Shown here piece by piece: positions 24,919 to 33,460 of a stretch of 43,228 nucleotides of DNA (within the stretch, counting starts at the first letter, position 1; the number at the start of each line of letters is the position of its first letter). The DNA lies in assembly GCF_003427025.1 (NCBI RefSeq), contig NZ_QVAI01000032.1, positions 1 through 43,228 on the forward strand, read 5' to 3'. This DNA is from Jiangella endophytica. GTDB taxonomy: Bacteria > Actinomycetota > Actinomycetes > Jiangellales > Jiangellaceae. The notes under the pieces were generated by a model, which was not told where the DNA came from, made no database searches, and saw only the letters and a program-made list of their open reading frames with translations. Position numbers and translations under genes: made by a program.

Positions 24919-26100
24919 ATGTCGTCGCACGACTTCACGGTTCGAGGCGAGATCCGCGAACTGGCCCAGGTAGTGGGTGAGTTCGTCCAGAAGGAGATCC
25001 GCCCGCGCGAGCAGGCGCTGCCGCCGGATGCGCGCTGCCTTCCGGACCAGGACGTCGCCGACCTCCAGAAGCTCGCGCGCAGCGCCGGATTCTGGAACCT
25101 CGCGGCACCGACAGCACTGGGCGGGGGAGGCCTCGGCGCCTTCGACATGGCGATCGTCGACGAGCAGGCCGCCAAGCACACGTTCAGCTTCCCGATCGTC
25201 GGCAACGGCGCGTTCGGCTACCCGCCGCCGTCCATCCTGTACGGCGGGAGCAAGAAGCAGATCGAGGAGTACGTCGTCCCGACCCTCGAAGAGGGCTGGC
25301 GCTCCTTCACCGCCATCACGGAACAGGGCAGCGGCTCCGACCCCGCGCGCAGCATTCGCACCACCGCGGTCAGGAAGGGCGGCGCGTACGTCCTGAACGG
25401 CCAGAAGATGTGGATCACCCATGCCGACAAGGCGCGCTACGGCGTGGTCTACGCGCGGACGGATGTGAACAAGGGCCGCGACGGCATCAGCGCCTTCATC
25501 GTCGACAAGGACACGCCCGGGCTGACCGTCCGCCCCATCCCGGTGATCCGCGACCTCTGGACCAACGAGGTCAGCTTCGACGACGTCGAGATCCCTGCCG
25601 AACGCCTCATCGGCGAGGAGGGCCAAGGGTTCGCGATCGCCCAGAACTTCCTCGGCAAGTTCCGGGTGCACTTCGCCGTCACCGCGATCGGCGTCGGCGA
25701 GGAGTCGGTCCGACTGGCCTCTGAATTCGTCAAGAACCGTGAGTCGTTCGGCCTTCCCTTCGCGCAACGCCAGGGCGTGCAGTTCGCGCTCGCCGACGCG
25801 CACGTCAAGCTCAAGGCCGCCCGCTGGCTCACGTGGGAGGCGGCCAAGAAGCACGACAGCGGTGCGAACGCGCGTATCGAGTCGTCCATCGCCAAGCTGT
25901 ACGCGACCGAGGCCTGCTTCGAGGTCGTCGACTCGATGATGCAGCTCATGGGCGGTATGGGCCTGGCCAAGGAGATGCCACTCGAGCACTGGTTCCGCGA
26001 CCTGCGGGTGGCTCGCGTCGTCGAGGGCCCCTCGGACATCCACCGATTCGTCCTGGCCAGGGAGCTCCTGGGCAGCGCCGCCCTGCCGAGCAAGTCATGA
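24919..26100 (+). CDS. Acyl-CoA dehydrogenase
   Basis: This is a 393-residue FAD-dependent acyl-CoA dehydrogenase of normal length. The family blocks are FTAITEQGSGSDPARSI, the substrate/flavin-binding KMWITHADKA, and QLMGGMGLAKEMPLEHWFRD near the C-terminus. The catalytic base is predicted as Glu369 in VVEGPSDIHR, the position used by medium-chain-type enzymes. It would introduce an alpha-beta double bond into an acyl-CoA and pass electrons to ETF, which is not encoded here. It is the first gene of the longest beta-oxidation-like operon in the window and overlaps the next gene by ATGA. Confidence 0.94.
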   Translation: MSSHDFTVRGEIRELAQVVGEFVQKEIRPREQALPPDARCLPDQDVADLQKLARSAGFWNLAAPTALGGGGLGAFDMAIVDEQAAKHTFSFPIVGNGAFGYPPPSILYGGSKKQIEEYVVPTLEEGWRSFTAITEQGSGSDPARSIRTTAVRKGGAYVLNGQKMWITHADKARYGVVYARTDVNKGRDGISAFIVDKDTPGLTVRPIPVIRDLWTNEVSFDDVEIPAERLIGEEGQGFAIAQNFLGKFRVHFAVTAIGVGEESVRLASEFVKNRESFGLPFAQRQGVQFALADAHVKLKAARWLTWEAAKKHDSGANARIESSIAKLYATEACFEVVDSMMQLMGGMGLAKEMPLEHWFRDLRVARVVEGPSDIHRFVLARELLGSAALPSKS

Positions 26101-26873
26101 GCGACGTCCTGCTGGTCGACGACAGCGAACCGGGGATCCGGGTCCTCACCCTCAACCGGCCCGAGCGGCTCAACGCCCTCGATGGCGACCTCGTGATCCG
26201 CCTGCTCGCTGCCGTGGAGGAGTGCCGCGCTGCCACACCGGAGCTCAGGGTCGTCGTGGTCAAGGGCAGCGGCCGCGCCTTCTGCGCCGGCGCAGACCTG
26301 AAGTGGCTCGCCGAGGGCACCTTGGCCGATCACGCCGCGCACGGGGTGTTCCAGGACAACCTCAACCGACTCTGCAACGGCCTGGAGGCCCTCCCGCAGG
26401 TCGTGATCGGACAGCTCCACGGCTATGCGCTGGCCGGCGGTCTGGAACTCGCCCTGTGCTGCGACCTGCTGACCGTTGCCGACGACACACAGCTGGGCGA
26501 CGAGCACATCCGGCGCAATCTGATCCCAGGCGGAGGCGGCTCCCAGCGGCTGCCGCGCAAAGTCGGTCTGGCTCGCGGCCTCGGCATGTTGCTCACCGGG
26601 CGGAGGCTGACCGGCGCAGAGGCGGTCGACTGGGGCCTCGCGGCCACGAGCGCGGCCGCAGGCGACCTGGACGGCGCCACCATGGAGCTCGCCCGGGGAA
26701 TGGCCGCGACCGACGGCCACGCACTCGCGACGATGAAACGGATCGTCCGGCGGGGCCTGGAGCTGCCGCTGGCCGACGCCCTGTGGCTGGAGCTCTACGA
26801 GCAGCAGCGCTACCGGGCGATGTCCGACGCGATGGACCGGGGCGTGTCCGACTTCGCCTCGCACGGATCATGA
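26097..26873 (+). CDS. Enoyl-CoA hydratase/isomerase (crotonase) family protein
   Basis: This is a 258-residue crotonase. The oxyanion-hole strands are GRAFCAGADLKW and GYALAGGLELALCC. Of the two glutamates of classical hydratases, one is kept in GDEHIRRNLIP, while the second position (VGLARGLGMLLTG) is Gly. That pattern is common in divergent crotonases, so simple hydration is likely but not certain. Its ATG overlaps the dehydrogenase stop and its stop overlaps the SDR start. The place behind the acyl-CoA dehydrogenase suggests it adds water to that enzyme's product. Confidence 0.9.
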   Translation: MSDVLLVDDSEPGIRVLTLNRPERLNALDGDLVIRLLAAVEECRAATPELRVVVVKGSGRAFCAGADLKWLAEGTLADHAAHGVFQDNLNRLCNGLEALPQVVIGQLHGYALAGGLELALCCDLLTVADDTQLGDEHIRRNLIPGGGGSQRLPRKVGLARGLGMLLTGRRLTGAEAVDWGLAATSAAAGDLDGATMELARGMAATDGHALATMKRIVRRGLELPLADALWLELYEQQRYRAMSDAMDRGVSDFASHGS

Positions 26874-27631
26874 TCGACCTGCGCGGGAGAACCGCGATCG
26901 TCACCGGGGGCGCGTCCAACATCGGACGCGGCATCACCCTGCGCCTGGCCGAGCAGGGCGCGCGGGTGGTCATCCTCGACCGCGATCTGGAGCAGGCGGA
27001 GAAGACGGCCGCCGACGCCGATGGAGAGGTGTCCGCCGTGGCCGCCGATCTGCTGGACCCGGGCTCGCTTCGGACGGCCGTCGACGGCCTCGCGAGCCCC
27101 GTCGACATCCTGGTGAACAACGCGGGCTGGGTGCACACCGTCGGTTTCCTCGAGAAGGACCCGGCCGAGGTCGAGCTGGAGATCCGGTTGAACCTGCTCG
27201 GTCCGATGCTGCTCACCCAGCTGGTCGTGCCGGGCATGGTCGAACGGGGCTGGGGCCGGGTCGTCAGCATCGCGTCCGAGGCCGGTCGGGCGGGTCAGCG
27301 TGGCCAGGTCGCCTACAGCGGCGCCAAGGGCGGCATCCTCGGCATGACCCGGTCCCTCTCTCACGAGGTGGGCCGGCACGGTGTGACCGTCAACGCGGTC
27401 TCGCCGGCCATGACGGTACCCGAGTCTGACGGCGACATCGGCACGGGGAGCATGCAGCAGTCGCGTGACCGGCCGCCCGAGGTGATGGCCAAGATCGTGA
27501 AGCTCTACCCGGTCGGCCGGGTCGGCCACCCACGGGACATCGCCGCCGCCGTGGCCTTCCTCTGCTCGGAGGAGGCGGGGTTCATCACCGGGCAGACGCT
27601 GCCCGTCAACGGCGGGTTCGTCACCACCTAG
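26870..27631 (+). CDS. Short-chain dehydrogenase/reductase
   Basis: This is a 253-residue classical SDR. The nucleotide-binding motif is TGGASNIGRG, with Asp after the second strand (ILDRD), favouring NAD. NNAG is present (VNNAGWVH), the catalytic Ser lies in VSIASEAGRAG and the YxxxK pair in AYSGAK. The end GFITGQTLPVNGGFVTT is typical of FabG/3-hydroxyacyl-CoA dehydrogenase-like SDRs. Behind a crotonase in the same operon it is the natural candidate for oxidising the 3-hydroxyacyl-CoA. It overlaps the preceding gene by ATGA. Confidence 0.93.
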   Translation: MIDLRGRTAIVTGGASNIGRGITLRLAEQGARVVILDRDLEQAEKTAADADGEVSAVAADLLDPGSLRTAVDGLASPVDILVNNAGWVHTVGFLEKDPAEVELEIRLNLLGPMLLTQLVVPGMVERGWGRVVSIASEAGRAGQRGQVAYSGAKGGILGMTRSLSHEVGRHGVTVNAVSPAMTVPESDGDIGTGSMQQSRDRPPEVMAKIVKLYPVGRVGHPRDIAAAVAFLCSEEAGFITGQTLPVNGGFVTT

Positions 27632-27646
27632 GGATCGGAGTTTGCG

Positions 27647-28516
27647 ATGGCCGAGGTCAGTTGGAGCGCGTGGGCGCCGGACCCGAAGGCGCCCGACTTC
27701 AGCGACATCATCTACGAACGGTGCACCAGGTCGACCGGTGGCTCGGTGGCACGGCTCACCATCAACCGGCCGGACCGGATGAACGCCTTCACCAAGCACA
27801 CGATGAAGGAGCTCATGGTCGCCGTCGATCACGCCAACCACGATCCGTCGGTCGGTGTCGTGGTGCTGCAGGGCGCCGGCGACAAAGCGTTCAGCAGCGG
27901 CGGCGACGTGGCCTGGGAGGCCGACCGGAGCCCCGCGGACTGGTTCTTCGACGTCCCGCCGAACCACGTCGTCCGATTCTCGAGCAAGCCGGTGATCGCC
28001 GCGGTACGCGGTTACGCGATCGGCGGCGGCAACCACCTCGCCTATACCTGCGACCTGACCATCGCGGCGGAAAACGCGGTGTTCGGGCAGATCGGTTCCC
28101 GCGTCGGCAGCCCGGCCGACGGCTACATGGTGCGCTACCTGGTGCGGGTGATCGGCGCCAAGCGGGCCCGGGAGATGTGGCTGACCCGGCGGCGGATCTC
28201 CGCTCAGGAGGCGCTGGACTGGGGCCTCGTCAACGCCGTCGCGCCATTGGACCGGCTGGACGACGAGGTCCTCGTGTGGTGCGACCGCGTGCTGGACGGC
28301 AGCCCCACTTGCGTCCGGATCCTCAAGGCCGTCTTCGACCAGGAGATCGACGAGATGGCAGGCGACGTGCGCCGCACCGCCCACCTCATCCATCCCGGGT
28401 TCGGCCAGAGCGAGGAGGCTCGCGAGGCCCAGCAGGCCTTCTTCGAGAAGCGCCCGCCGCGGTTCTGGCCACAGCCCGACGTCGCCGACGACGCCACGAC
28501 AGGAGCACCGCGATGA
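27647..28516 (+). CDS. MenB/BadI-like crotonase, possible ring-cleaving hydrolase
   Basis: This 289-residue crotonase belongs to the MenB/BadI side of the family. FSSGGDVAW replaces the usual CAGAD, and the segment GYAIGGGNHLAYTCDLTIAA then AVFGQIGSRVGS matches naphthoyl-CoA synthase and 2-ketocyclohexanecarboxyl-CoA hydrolase, as does AREMWLTRRRISAQEALDWG. MenB closes and BadI opens a carbon ring next to a CoA ester. In those enzymes the next block reads GSxDxGYG with a functional Asp; here it is GSPADGYM, with the Asp one place later. A ring or C-C bond hydrolysis is therefore plausible, which would mean an alicyclic beta-keto intermediate. The extended N- and C-termini are longer than in simple hydratases. 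Confidence 0.85.
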   Translation: MAEVSWSAWAPDPKAPDFSDIIYERCTRSTGGSVARLTINRPDRMNAFTKHTMKELMVAVDHANHDPSVGVVVLQGAGDKAFSSGGDVAWEADRSPADWFFDVPPNHVVRFSSKPVIAAVRGYAIGGGNHLAYTCDLTIAAENAVFGQIGSRVGSPADGYMVRYLVRVIGAKRAREMWLTRRRISAQEALDWGLVNAVAPLDRLDDEVLVWCDRVLDGSPTCVRILKAVFDQEIDEMAGDVRRTAHLIHPGFGQSEEAREAQQAFFEKRPPRFWPQPDVADDATTGAPR

Positions 28517-28995
28517 CGAACACCACCGAGCCGGATCTTCTCGGGCGGGGCCTCACCTGGCAGGAGATGCCGGCGGGCATGCAGTTTCGCACCTCCACCC
28601 GGACGGTGACGGAGACTGATCTGGTCACGTTCATCACCTGGGCCGGCATCGTGAATCCGCTCTTCACCGACGCACGCTTCGCCCAGGAGGTCGAGGGTTA
28701 CGCGGGACGCCTGGTGCCGGGCATGGTCACCTACTGCTTCGCCGAGGGGCTCCTCGCCCAGACCGGGTTCATGCGGGGCACGGGCATCGCCATCGTCAGC
28801 ACGGGGGTGCTGGAGCACACGGCGCCGGTGTTCGTCGGCGACACACTGCACGCAGTGGTGACGGTGACCGAGTCGCGCGCCTCGAGCAAGCCCGGCCGCG
28901 GGGTGGTCGCGAGCACGGTCAGCGTCCGCAAGCAGGACGGTGACGAGGTGCTGACGTACGCGCCGGTGCGGCTGATGCGGGGGAGCGACGCATGA
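28513..28995 (+). CDS. MaoC-like hotdog protein lacking the usual catalytic dyad
   Basis: This is a 160-residue single-hotdog protein of the MaoC type. The hydratase-2 motif normally reads SGDxNPLHxD; here it is WAGIVNPLFTD, so the catalytic Asp and His are Ile and Phe. The following block GRLVPGMVTYCFAEGLL is typical. Subunits without the dyad exist in two-component MaoC dehydratases (HadA/HadC and similar), where a partner supplies catalysis. The next gene, also MaoC-like and overlapping by ATGA, is the obvious partner. Alternatively it is a binding or thioesterase-like protein. Confidence 0.85.
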   Translation: MTNTTEPDLLGRGLTWQEMPAGMQFRTSTRTVTETDLVTFITWAGIVNPLFTDARFAQEVEGYAGRLVPGMVTYCFAEGLLAQTGFMRGTGIAIVSTGVLEHTAPVFVGDTLHAVVTVTESRASSKPGRGVVASTVSVRKQDGDEVLTYAPVRLMRGSDA

Positions 28996-30152
28996 GCGCG
29001 AACCCGGTGCCGAAGGCGGCTGACATCAGCGAGGAGATGCTCGAGCACACCCGGTCGCTGATCGGTGTCTGGCTTCGGCGCGACGTGCACTGGCCGTCGT
29101 TCGCCGAGGATCTCGCGCCCATCGACATCCGCCGTTGGGCGATGTACTCGGTCGGCGACGACAATCCGCTCTGGAGCGACGAGGAATACGCCCGGCGCTC
29201 GCCGTGGGGCGGCATCATCGCGCCACCGACCTTCCTCTACACCGTCGACAGCACCATCGTCGCGCCTGGGCTGCGGGGCGTGCAATGGATCTACGGCGGC
29301 ACGCGCTGGCGGCACTTCCTGCCGGTCCGCGTCGGGGACCGGATCACGGCGCGGGCCCGCCTGACCGACGTCGTCGAGCGGTCCGGTTCCCGCGCTCGTC
29401 GCCTGGTGGTGCAGACCGGCGAGATCCTGTACCACAACCAGCGCGGCGAGCTGGTCTCGCGCGCCGAGGCCGACGTGCTGCGCATCCCGCGCAGGACCAG
29501 CGGCAAGGGGATGGTCGGGTTCGAGCAGCGCCAAGCCGAGGGCCGGCGGCAGTGGACGCCGGAGGAGATCGAGGAGATCCGCAAGGCCTATCTCGCCGAG
29601 GAACGGCGCGGGGCCGAGCCGCGCTACTGGGAGGACGTCAGTGTCGGCGACGTCCTGCCCACGGTCGTCAAGGGGCCGCTGACGCTGGTCGACATCATGG
29701 CGTTCTACGTCGGGCGCCGGAACACCTACCCGCCGCTGAAGCTGGCCTTCCAGGAGCGGGAGCGGCACCCGGCCAACGTCTACGTCAGCCCGTCGACCGG
29801 CATCCCGGTGCATCCGGCGGCCGGGCACTTCGACGACGAGATCGCCCACGAGGTGGGTATGCCCGGTGCCTATGACCAGGGCTGGATGCGCGCCAACTGG
29901 ATGGGACACCTGGTGACGAACTGGGCCGGCGACGACTCGTGGGTGGCCGAGCTCGACGTGCGCCTGCACCAGCCGAACCTGGTGGGCGACACGACCTGGT
30001 GCTCGGGCGTGGTCCGGGCCAAGTTCGACCAAGACGGCCACCGCGCCGTGGAGATCGAGTGCTGGGGCGAGACGCAGCGGCGGGAGAAGAACGTGACCGG
30101 CCGCGCGGTCGTCCGGCTGCCGTCGCGGACGGGTGGAGGTGGCCGCCCGTGA
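28992..30152 (+). CDS. Double-hotdog MaoC/FAS1-like dehydratase-family protein
   Basis: This 386-residue protein has two hotdog-like halves. The first contains AMYSVGDDNPLWSDEEYARR and GGIIAPPTFLY, the FAS1-like dehydratase pattern, with Trp where His is usual. The second has YWEDVSVGDVLPTVVKGPLT, then FDDEIAHEVGMPGAYDQGWM and a last domain strand VTGRAVVRL. Such proteins usually hydrate enoyl-CoAs alone or with a small MaoC partner, here the gene before it. The stop overlaps the aldehyde dehydrogenase start (GTGA). The precise reaction is uncertain because the canonical residues are not obvious. Confidence 0.85.
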   Translation: MSANPVPKAADISEEMLEHTRSLIGVWLRRDVHWPSFAEDLAPIDIRRWAMYSVGDDNPLWSDEEYARRSPWGGIIAPPTFLYTVDSTIVAPGLRGVQWIYGGTRWRHFLPVRVGDRITARARLTDVVERSGSRARRLVVQTGEILYHNQRGELVSRAEADVLRIPRRTSGKGMVGFEQRQAEGRRQWTPEEIEEIRKAYLAEERRGAEPRYWEDVSVGDVLPTVVKGPLTLVDIMAFYVGRRNTYPPLKLAFQERERHPANVYVSPSTGIPVHPAAGHFDDEIAHEVGMPGAYDQGWMRANWMGHLVTNWAGDDSWVAELDVRLHQPNLVGDTTWCSGVVRAKFDQDGHRAVEIECWGETQRREKNVTGRAVVRLPSRTGGGGRP

Positions 30153-31642
30153 CCACCGCCGCTCCGGCCACGCTGGCCCGTGAGGTCCGGGAGTTCCTGA
30201 CCGAGCCGCACGGCATGCTGATCGACGGGCGACCGGTCACGGCGCGGGGCGGACGGACGATGCCCGTCGTCGACCCCGCCACCGGTGAGGTCATCGCCGA
30301 GGTACCAGACGGCGACGAGCGCGACGTGGCGGACGCGGTCGCCTCGGCCTGGGCCGCATGGCGGGAGCGGCGGTGGACGGGCCTCACTCCGGCGCGACGC
30401 GCGGAGCTGCTGTGGCGGCTGGCCGACCTCATCGACCGCGACGCGGCGCTGCTCGCACAGATCGACACCATCGACGTCGGTACGCCGATCGGCCAGACCC
30501 CGGTCAACCCCGCGGCCGCCGCACGGACGCTGCGGTATTACGCCGGCTGGTGCACCAAGATCTTCGGCACGGTCAACCCGGTCGGCGACGGACTGCTCGG
30601 CTACACGGACCGCGACCCCGTGGGGGTGGTCGTGGGCATCGGCGCCTGGAACTCGCCGCTGGTCATCGCGGCGAGCAAGACCGGGCCGGCGCTGGCGGCC
30701 GGCAACACCGTCGTGCTCAAGCCCGCAGAACAGGCGCCCCTGTCCACCCTGTGGTTCGCGAAGCTCGCCGTCGAGGCCGGCATCCCGCCCGGGGTCGTCA
30801 ACGTCGTGAACGGGGTGGGCTCCGTGCTCGGCCCGGCTCTTGTCGAGCATCCGCGGACCGCTCTGGTGACGTTCACGGGCTCGGTCCCGGTGGGCCAGGA
30901 CATCCATCGACGCGCCAACGCCGGCCTCAAGGAGGTCGTGCTCGAACTGGGCGGCAAGAGCCCGTTCCTGGTCTTCGCCGACGCCGACGTGGCGACGGCC
31001 GCGGCGTCCACGGTGCGGCAGATGCGCTCCAACGCCGCCCAGGTCTGCTTCACCGGGTCGAGGGTCCTGGTGCACCGGTCGGTCGCGGCGGCGTTCCTCG
31101 AGGAGGCGAGCCGGCTGCTGGCCGGCACCAGGGTGGGAGCCGGCATCTCGCCCGACACCGATCTCGGCCCGGTCGTCTCCCAGCGCCAGCAGGAGCGGGT
31201 GACCGGATACGTCGACGGCGCGCTGAGCGAGGGGGCCGAGACCGTCTTCTCCGGGTCGACGCCGGACGGGCCTGGGTACTTCGTGCCGCCGACACTGCTC
31301 ACCTCGGTCACCAACGACATGACGGTCATGCGGGAAGAGGTGTTCGGCCCGGTGATCGGCGTCATGGAGTTCGACGACGAGGCCGAGGCCGTGGAGCTCG
31401 CCAACGCCACGCCGTACGGCCTGGCCGCCGGCGTGTGGACCCGCGACGTGGCCCGCGCCCACCGGGTCGCCCGGGAGTTGCGGGCGGGCACGGTCTGGGT
31501 CAACACCTACGGCGTCCTCGACCGCTCCGCGCCCAGCGGCGGGTACGGCCTGTCCGGGCTCGGCCGCGAGCACGGAGAGGCGTGGCTGAACCACTTCACC
31601 GAATACAAGTCGGTCTACGTGGATCTCACCGGCACGACATGA
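30149..31642 (+). CDS. Aldehyde dehydrogenase (first)
   Basis: This is a 497-residue NAD(P)-dependent aldehyde dehydrogenase. Landmarks are VVVGIGAWNSPLVIAASKTG, the cofactor-site VLKPAEQAPLS and TFTGSVPVGQ, the general-base Glu in LELGGKSPF and the nucleophile Cys300 in AAQVCFTGSR. EEVFGPVIGVMEF and GYGLSGLGREHGEAWL complete the family pattern. It oxidises an aldehyde to the acid. It starts with a GTG overlapping the previous stop. A second, clearly different ALDH is at 37381; this one is embedded in the beta-oxidation-like operon and probably acts on an aldehyde formed within the pathway. Confidence 0.93.
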   Translation: MTTAAPATLAREVREFLTEPHGMLIDGRPVTARGGRTMPVVDPATGEVIAEVPDGDERDVADAVASAWAAWRERRWTGLTPARRAELLWRLADLIDRDAALLAQIDTIDVGTPIGQTPVNPAAAARTLRYYAGWCTKIFGTVNPVGDGLLGYTDRDPVGVVVGIGAWNSPLVIAASKTGPALAAGNTVVLKPAEQAPLSTLWFAKLAVEAGIPPGVVNVVNGVGSVLGPALVEHPRTALVTFTGSVPVGQDIHRRANAGLKEVVLELGGKSPFLVFADADVATAAASTVRQMRSNAAQVCFTGSRVLVHRSVAAAFLEEASRLLAGTRVGAGISPDTDLGPVVSQRQQERVTGYVDGALSEGAETVFSGSTPDGPGYFVPPTLLTSVTNDMTVMREEVFGPVIGVMEFDDEAEAVELANATPYGLAAGVWTRDVARAHRVARELRAGTVWVNTYGVLDRSAPSGGYGLSGLGREHGEAWLNHFTEYKSVYVDLTGTT

Positions 31643-31655
31643 GAACGGAGCGAGC

Positions 31656-32408
31656 ATGAGATTCCAGGACAAGGTGCTGGTGTGCACGGGCGCCGCCTCG
31701 GGCATCGGTGCCGCGGTGGCTCGCCGGTTCGCCGCCGACGGCGGCAGAGTCGTGCTCGTCGACCGGAACAAGGCCGGGCTGGACCACGTCGCCGCCGAGA
31801 TCGGCGCTACCGCGATCGCCGTGCCGGTCGACGTGGCGTCGGAAGAGGACGTCGCGGCGGTCGTCGCCGCCGCCACCGACGCGTTCGGCACGATCGACGC
31901 CCTCTACAACGGCGCGGCGGTCCTCATCGCTGGCGAGGCGATGAGCGCTTCCGCGGCCGACCTGGAGCGACATCTGTCGGTCAACGTGGTCGGCACCTAT
32001 CTCATGTGCCGCGCCGTGGGCCAGGCGATGAAGGACCGCCGGGGCGGTGCCATCGTGAACACCTCGTCGGTCGTCGCGTTCGTGGCCCGCGCCAACCGCA
32101 GCCTCTACGCCGCCAGCAAGGGCGCGATCCTGCCGCTCACCCAGCACCTCGCGCTCGAGCTCGCGCCGCACGTGCGCGTCAACGCCGTCTCGCCAGGCCC
32201 GACGCTGACCGGAATGACCCGCGAGCACTACCTGAAAGCGGCCGGCACCGAGGCCGAGGCGCTTCGTATCGTGGGATCTCAGGTCCTGCTGAACCGGGTG
32301 GCGGACCCGTCTGAACTGGCAGCCGCCATCTGCTTCCTGCTGTCCGACGATGCGAGCTACGTCAACGGAACGCTGCTCACCGTCGACGGCGGCATGACGG
32401 CCGAGTGA
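31656..32408 (+). CDS. Short-chain dehydrogenase/reductase
   Basis: This is a 250-residue classical SDR. The cofactor motif is CTGAASGIGAAV, with Asp after the second strand (LVDRN) favouring NAD. The usual NNAG reads YNGAAV, an unusual substitution. The catalytic Ser lies in VNTSSVVAFVA and the YxxxK pair in LYAASK. The C-terminus SYVNGTLLTVDGGMTAE is typical. It is the third SDR of the locus. Its position next to an aldehyde dehydrogenase and a CoA-transferase suggests an alcohol or hydroxyacyl intermediate. The substrate is not predictable. Confidence 0.92.
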   Translation: MRFQDKVLVCTGAASGIGAAVARRFAADGGRVVLVDRNKAGLDHVAAEIGATAIAVPVDVASEEDVAAVVAAATDAFGTIDALYNGAAVLIAGEAMSASAADLERHLSVNVVGTYLMCRAVGQAMKDRRGGAIVNTSSVVAFVARANRSLYAASKGAILPLTQHLALELAPHVRVNAVSPGPTLTGMTREHYLKAAGTEAEALRIVGSQVLLNRVADPSELAAAICFLLSDDASYVNGTLLTVDGGMTAE

Positions 32409-32437
32409 CCCATCGCCCGACGACCCGGAGTCGCCAC

Positions 32438-33457
32438 GTGAACGACACACCGTCCCACGACCACCCGGACCGCCCGCTCGAAGGCGTGCGCGTGGTCGAC
32501 CTCAGCGTGACGCTGCCGGGCCCGTTCGCCAGCCAGATCCTGCGGCGGCTGGGCGCGTCGGTGCTGCATCTCGAGCCGCCGGCCGGGGACTCGCTGCGTC
32601 TGATGGCACCTGCGGCGCACGCCTTCCTCGCCGAAGGGAAGGAGAGCGTGGCGGTCGACCTGAAGCAGCCGCCGGAGCTCGCCCTGGCGCTGGACCTGCT
32701 GGCCGAGGCCGACGTCGTGGTCGAGGGCTGGCGGCCGGGCGTGGCCGATCGGCTCGGCGTTGGTTATGCCGCGGTCTCGGCGCGCAACCCGCGCGTCGTC
32801 TACTGCTCGCTGTCGGGCTACGGCCGCGACTCGCTGTTGCGCGGCCGGGCCGGTCACGACATCAACTACGTGGCGGAGAGCGGCGCGGCCGAGATGCTGA
32901 CCAGCAAGGGGATGCCGGTGGGCGACCTGGCCGGCTCCAGTGCCGCGGCGACGCGCATCCTCGCCGAACTGCTGCGGGCCGCCCGCACCGGCCACGGCGC
33001 CCACCTCGACGTGTCCATCACCGGCACGCTGGCCGATTGGGTGGACGCACTGGGCGGCACCGAATGGTGGCGCTTCGTGGACGTCCTCCAGAACGCCCAC
33101 TACGGGCACTACGAGACCAAGGACGGTGAACGCCTCGTCCTCGGGATCGCGCCGATGGAGCAGCGGCTGTGGGCGAACGCGATCACGGCGTTCGGACGTC
33201 CGGACTGGGCGTCGCTCAGCTACGACGAGCGGCTCGAGCGCCACGACGAGATCGTCGAGTTCCTGGCGAAGACGGTGGCGTCGATGACGGCCGACGAGCT
33301 CCAGGACGCGCTCGCCGCGGTGGACACCTGCTGGAGCCTCGTCCGGCGCCCGGGCGCCGCCGGGGGCCTGACGGGCCGGATGCCGAACCCGCCCGGGACG
33401 GCGCCCGCCCTGGACGAGCACGGCCGCAAGTATCGGGAAGGACCTCGAAGGGAGTAG
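32438..33457 (+). CDS. CaiB/BaiF family, alpha-methylacyl-CoA racemase-like
   Basis: This class III CoA-transferase-superfamily protein resembles alpha-methylacyl-CoA racemases. The block GRAGHDINYVAESGA (His140, Asp141) and the later VGDLAG (Asp163) match the racemase His/Asp pair, whereas true transferases lack this GHDINY form. At about 339 residues it is shorter than transferases, which fits the racemase group. It may epimerise a 2-methyl-branched acyl-CoA before dehydrogenation, but transferase activity cannot be excluded. A GTG at 32405 overlaps the SDR stop; the GTG at 32438 has GGAG seven bases upstream and gives the usual N-terminus, so I use it. Confidence 0.82.
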   Translation: MNDTPSHDHPDRPLEGVRVVDLSVTLPGPFASQILRRLGASVLHLEPPAGDSLRLMAPAAHAFLAEGKESVAVDLKQPPELALALDLLAEADVVVEGWRPGVADRLGVGYAAVSARNPRVVYCSLSGYGRDSLLRGRAGHDINYVAESGAAEMLTSKGMPVGDLAGSSAAATRILAELLRAARTGHGAHLDVSITGTLADWVDALGGTEWWRFVDVLQNAHYGHYETKDGERLVLGIAPMEQRLWANAITAFGRPDWASLSYDERLERHDEIVEFLAKTVASMTADELQDALAAVDTCWSLVRRPGAAGGLTGRMPNPPGTAPALDEHGRKYREGPRRE

Positions 33458-33460
33458 AGG

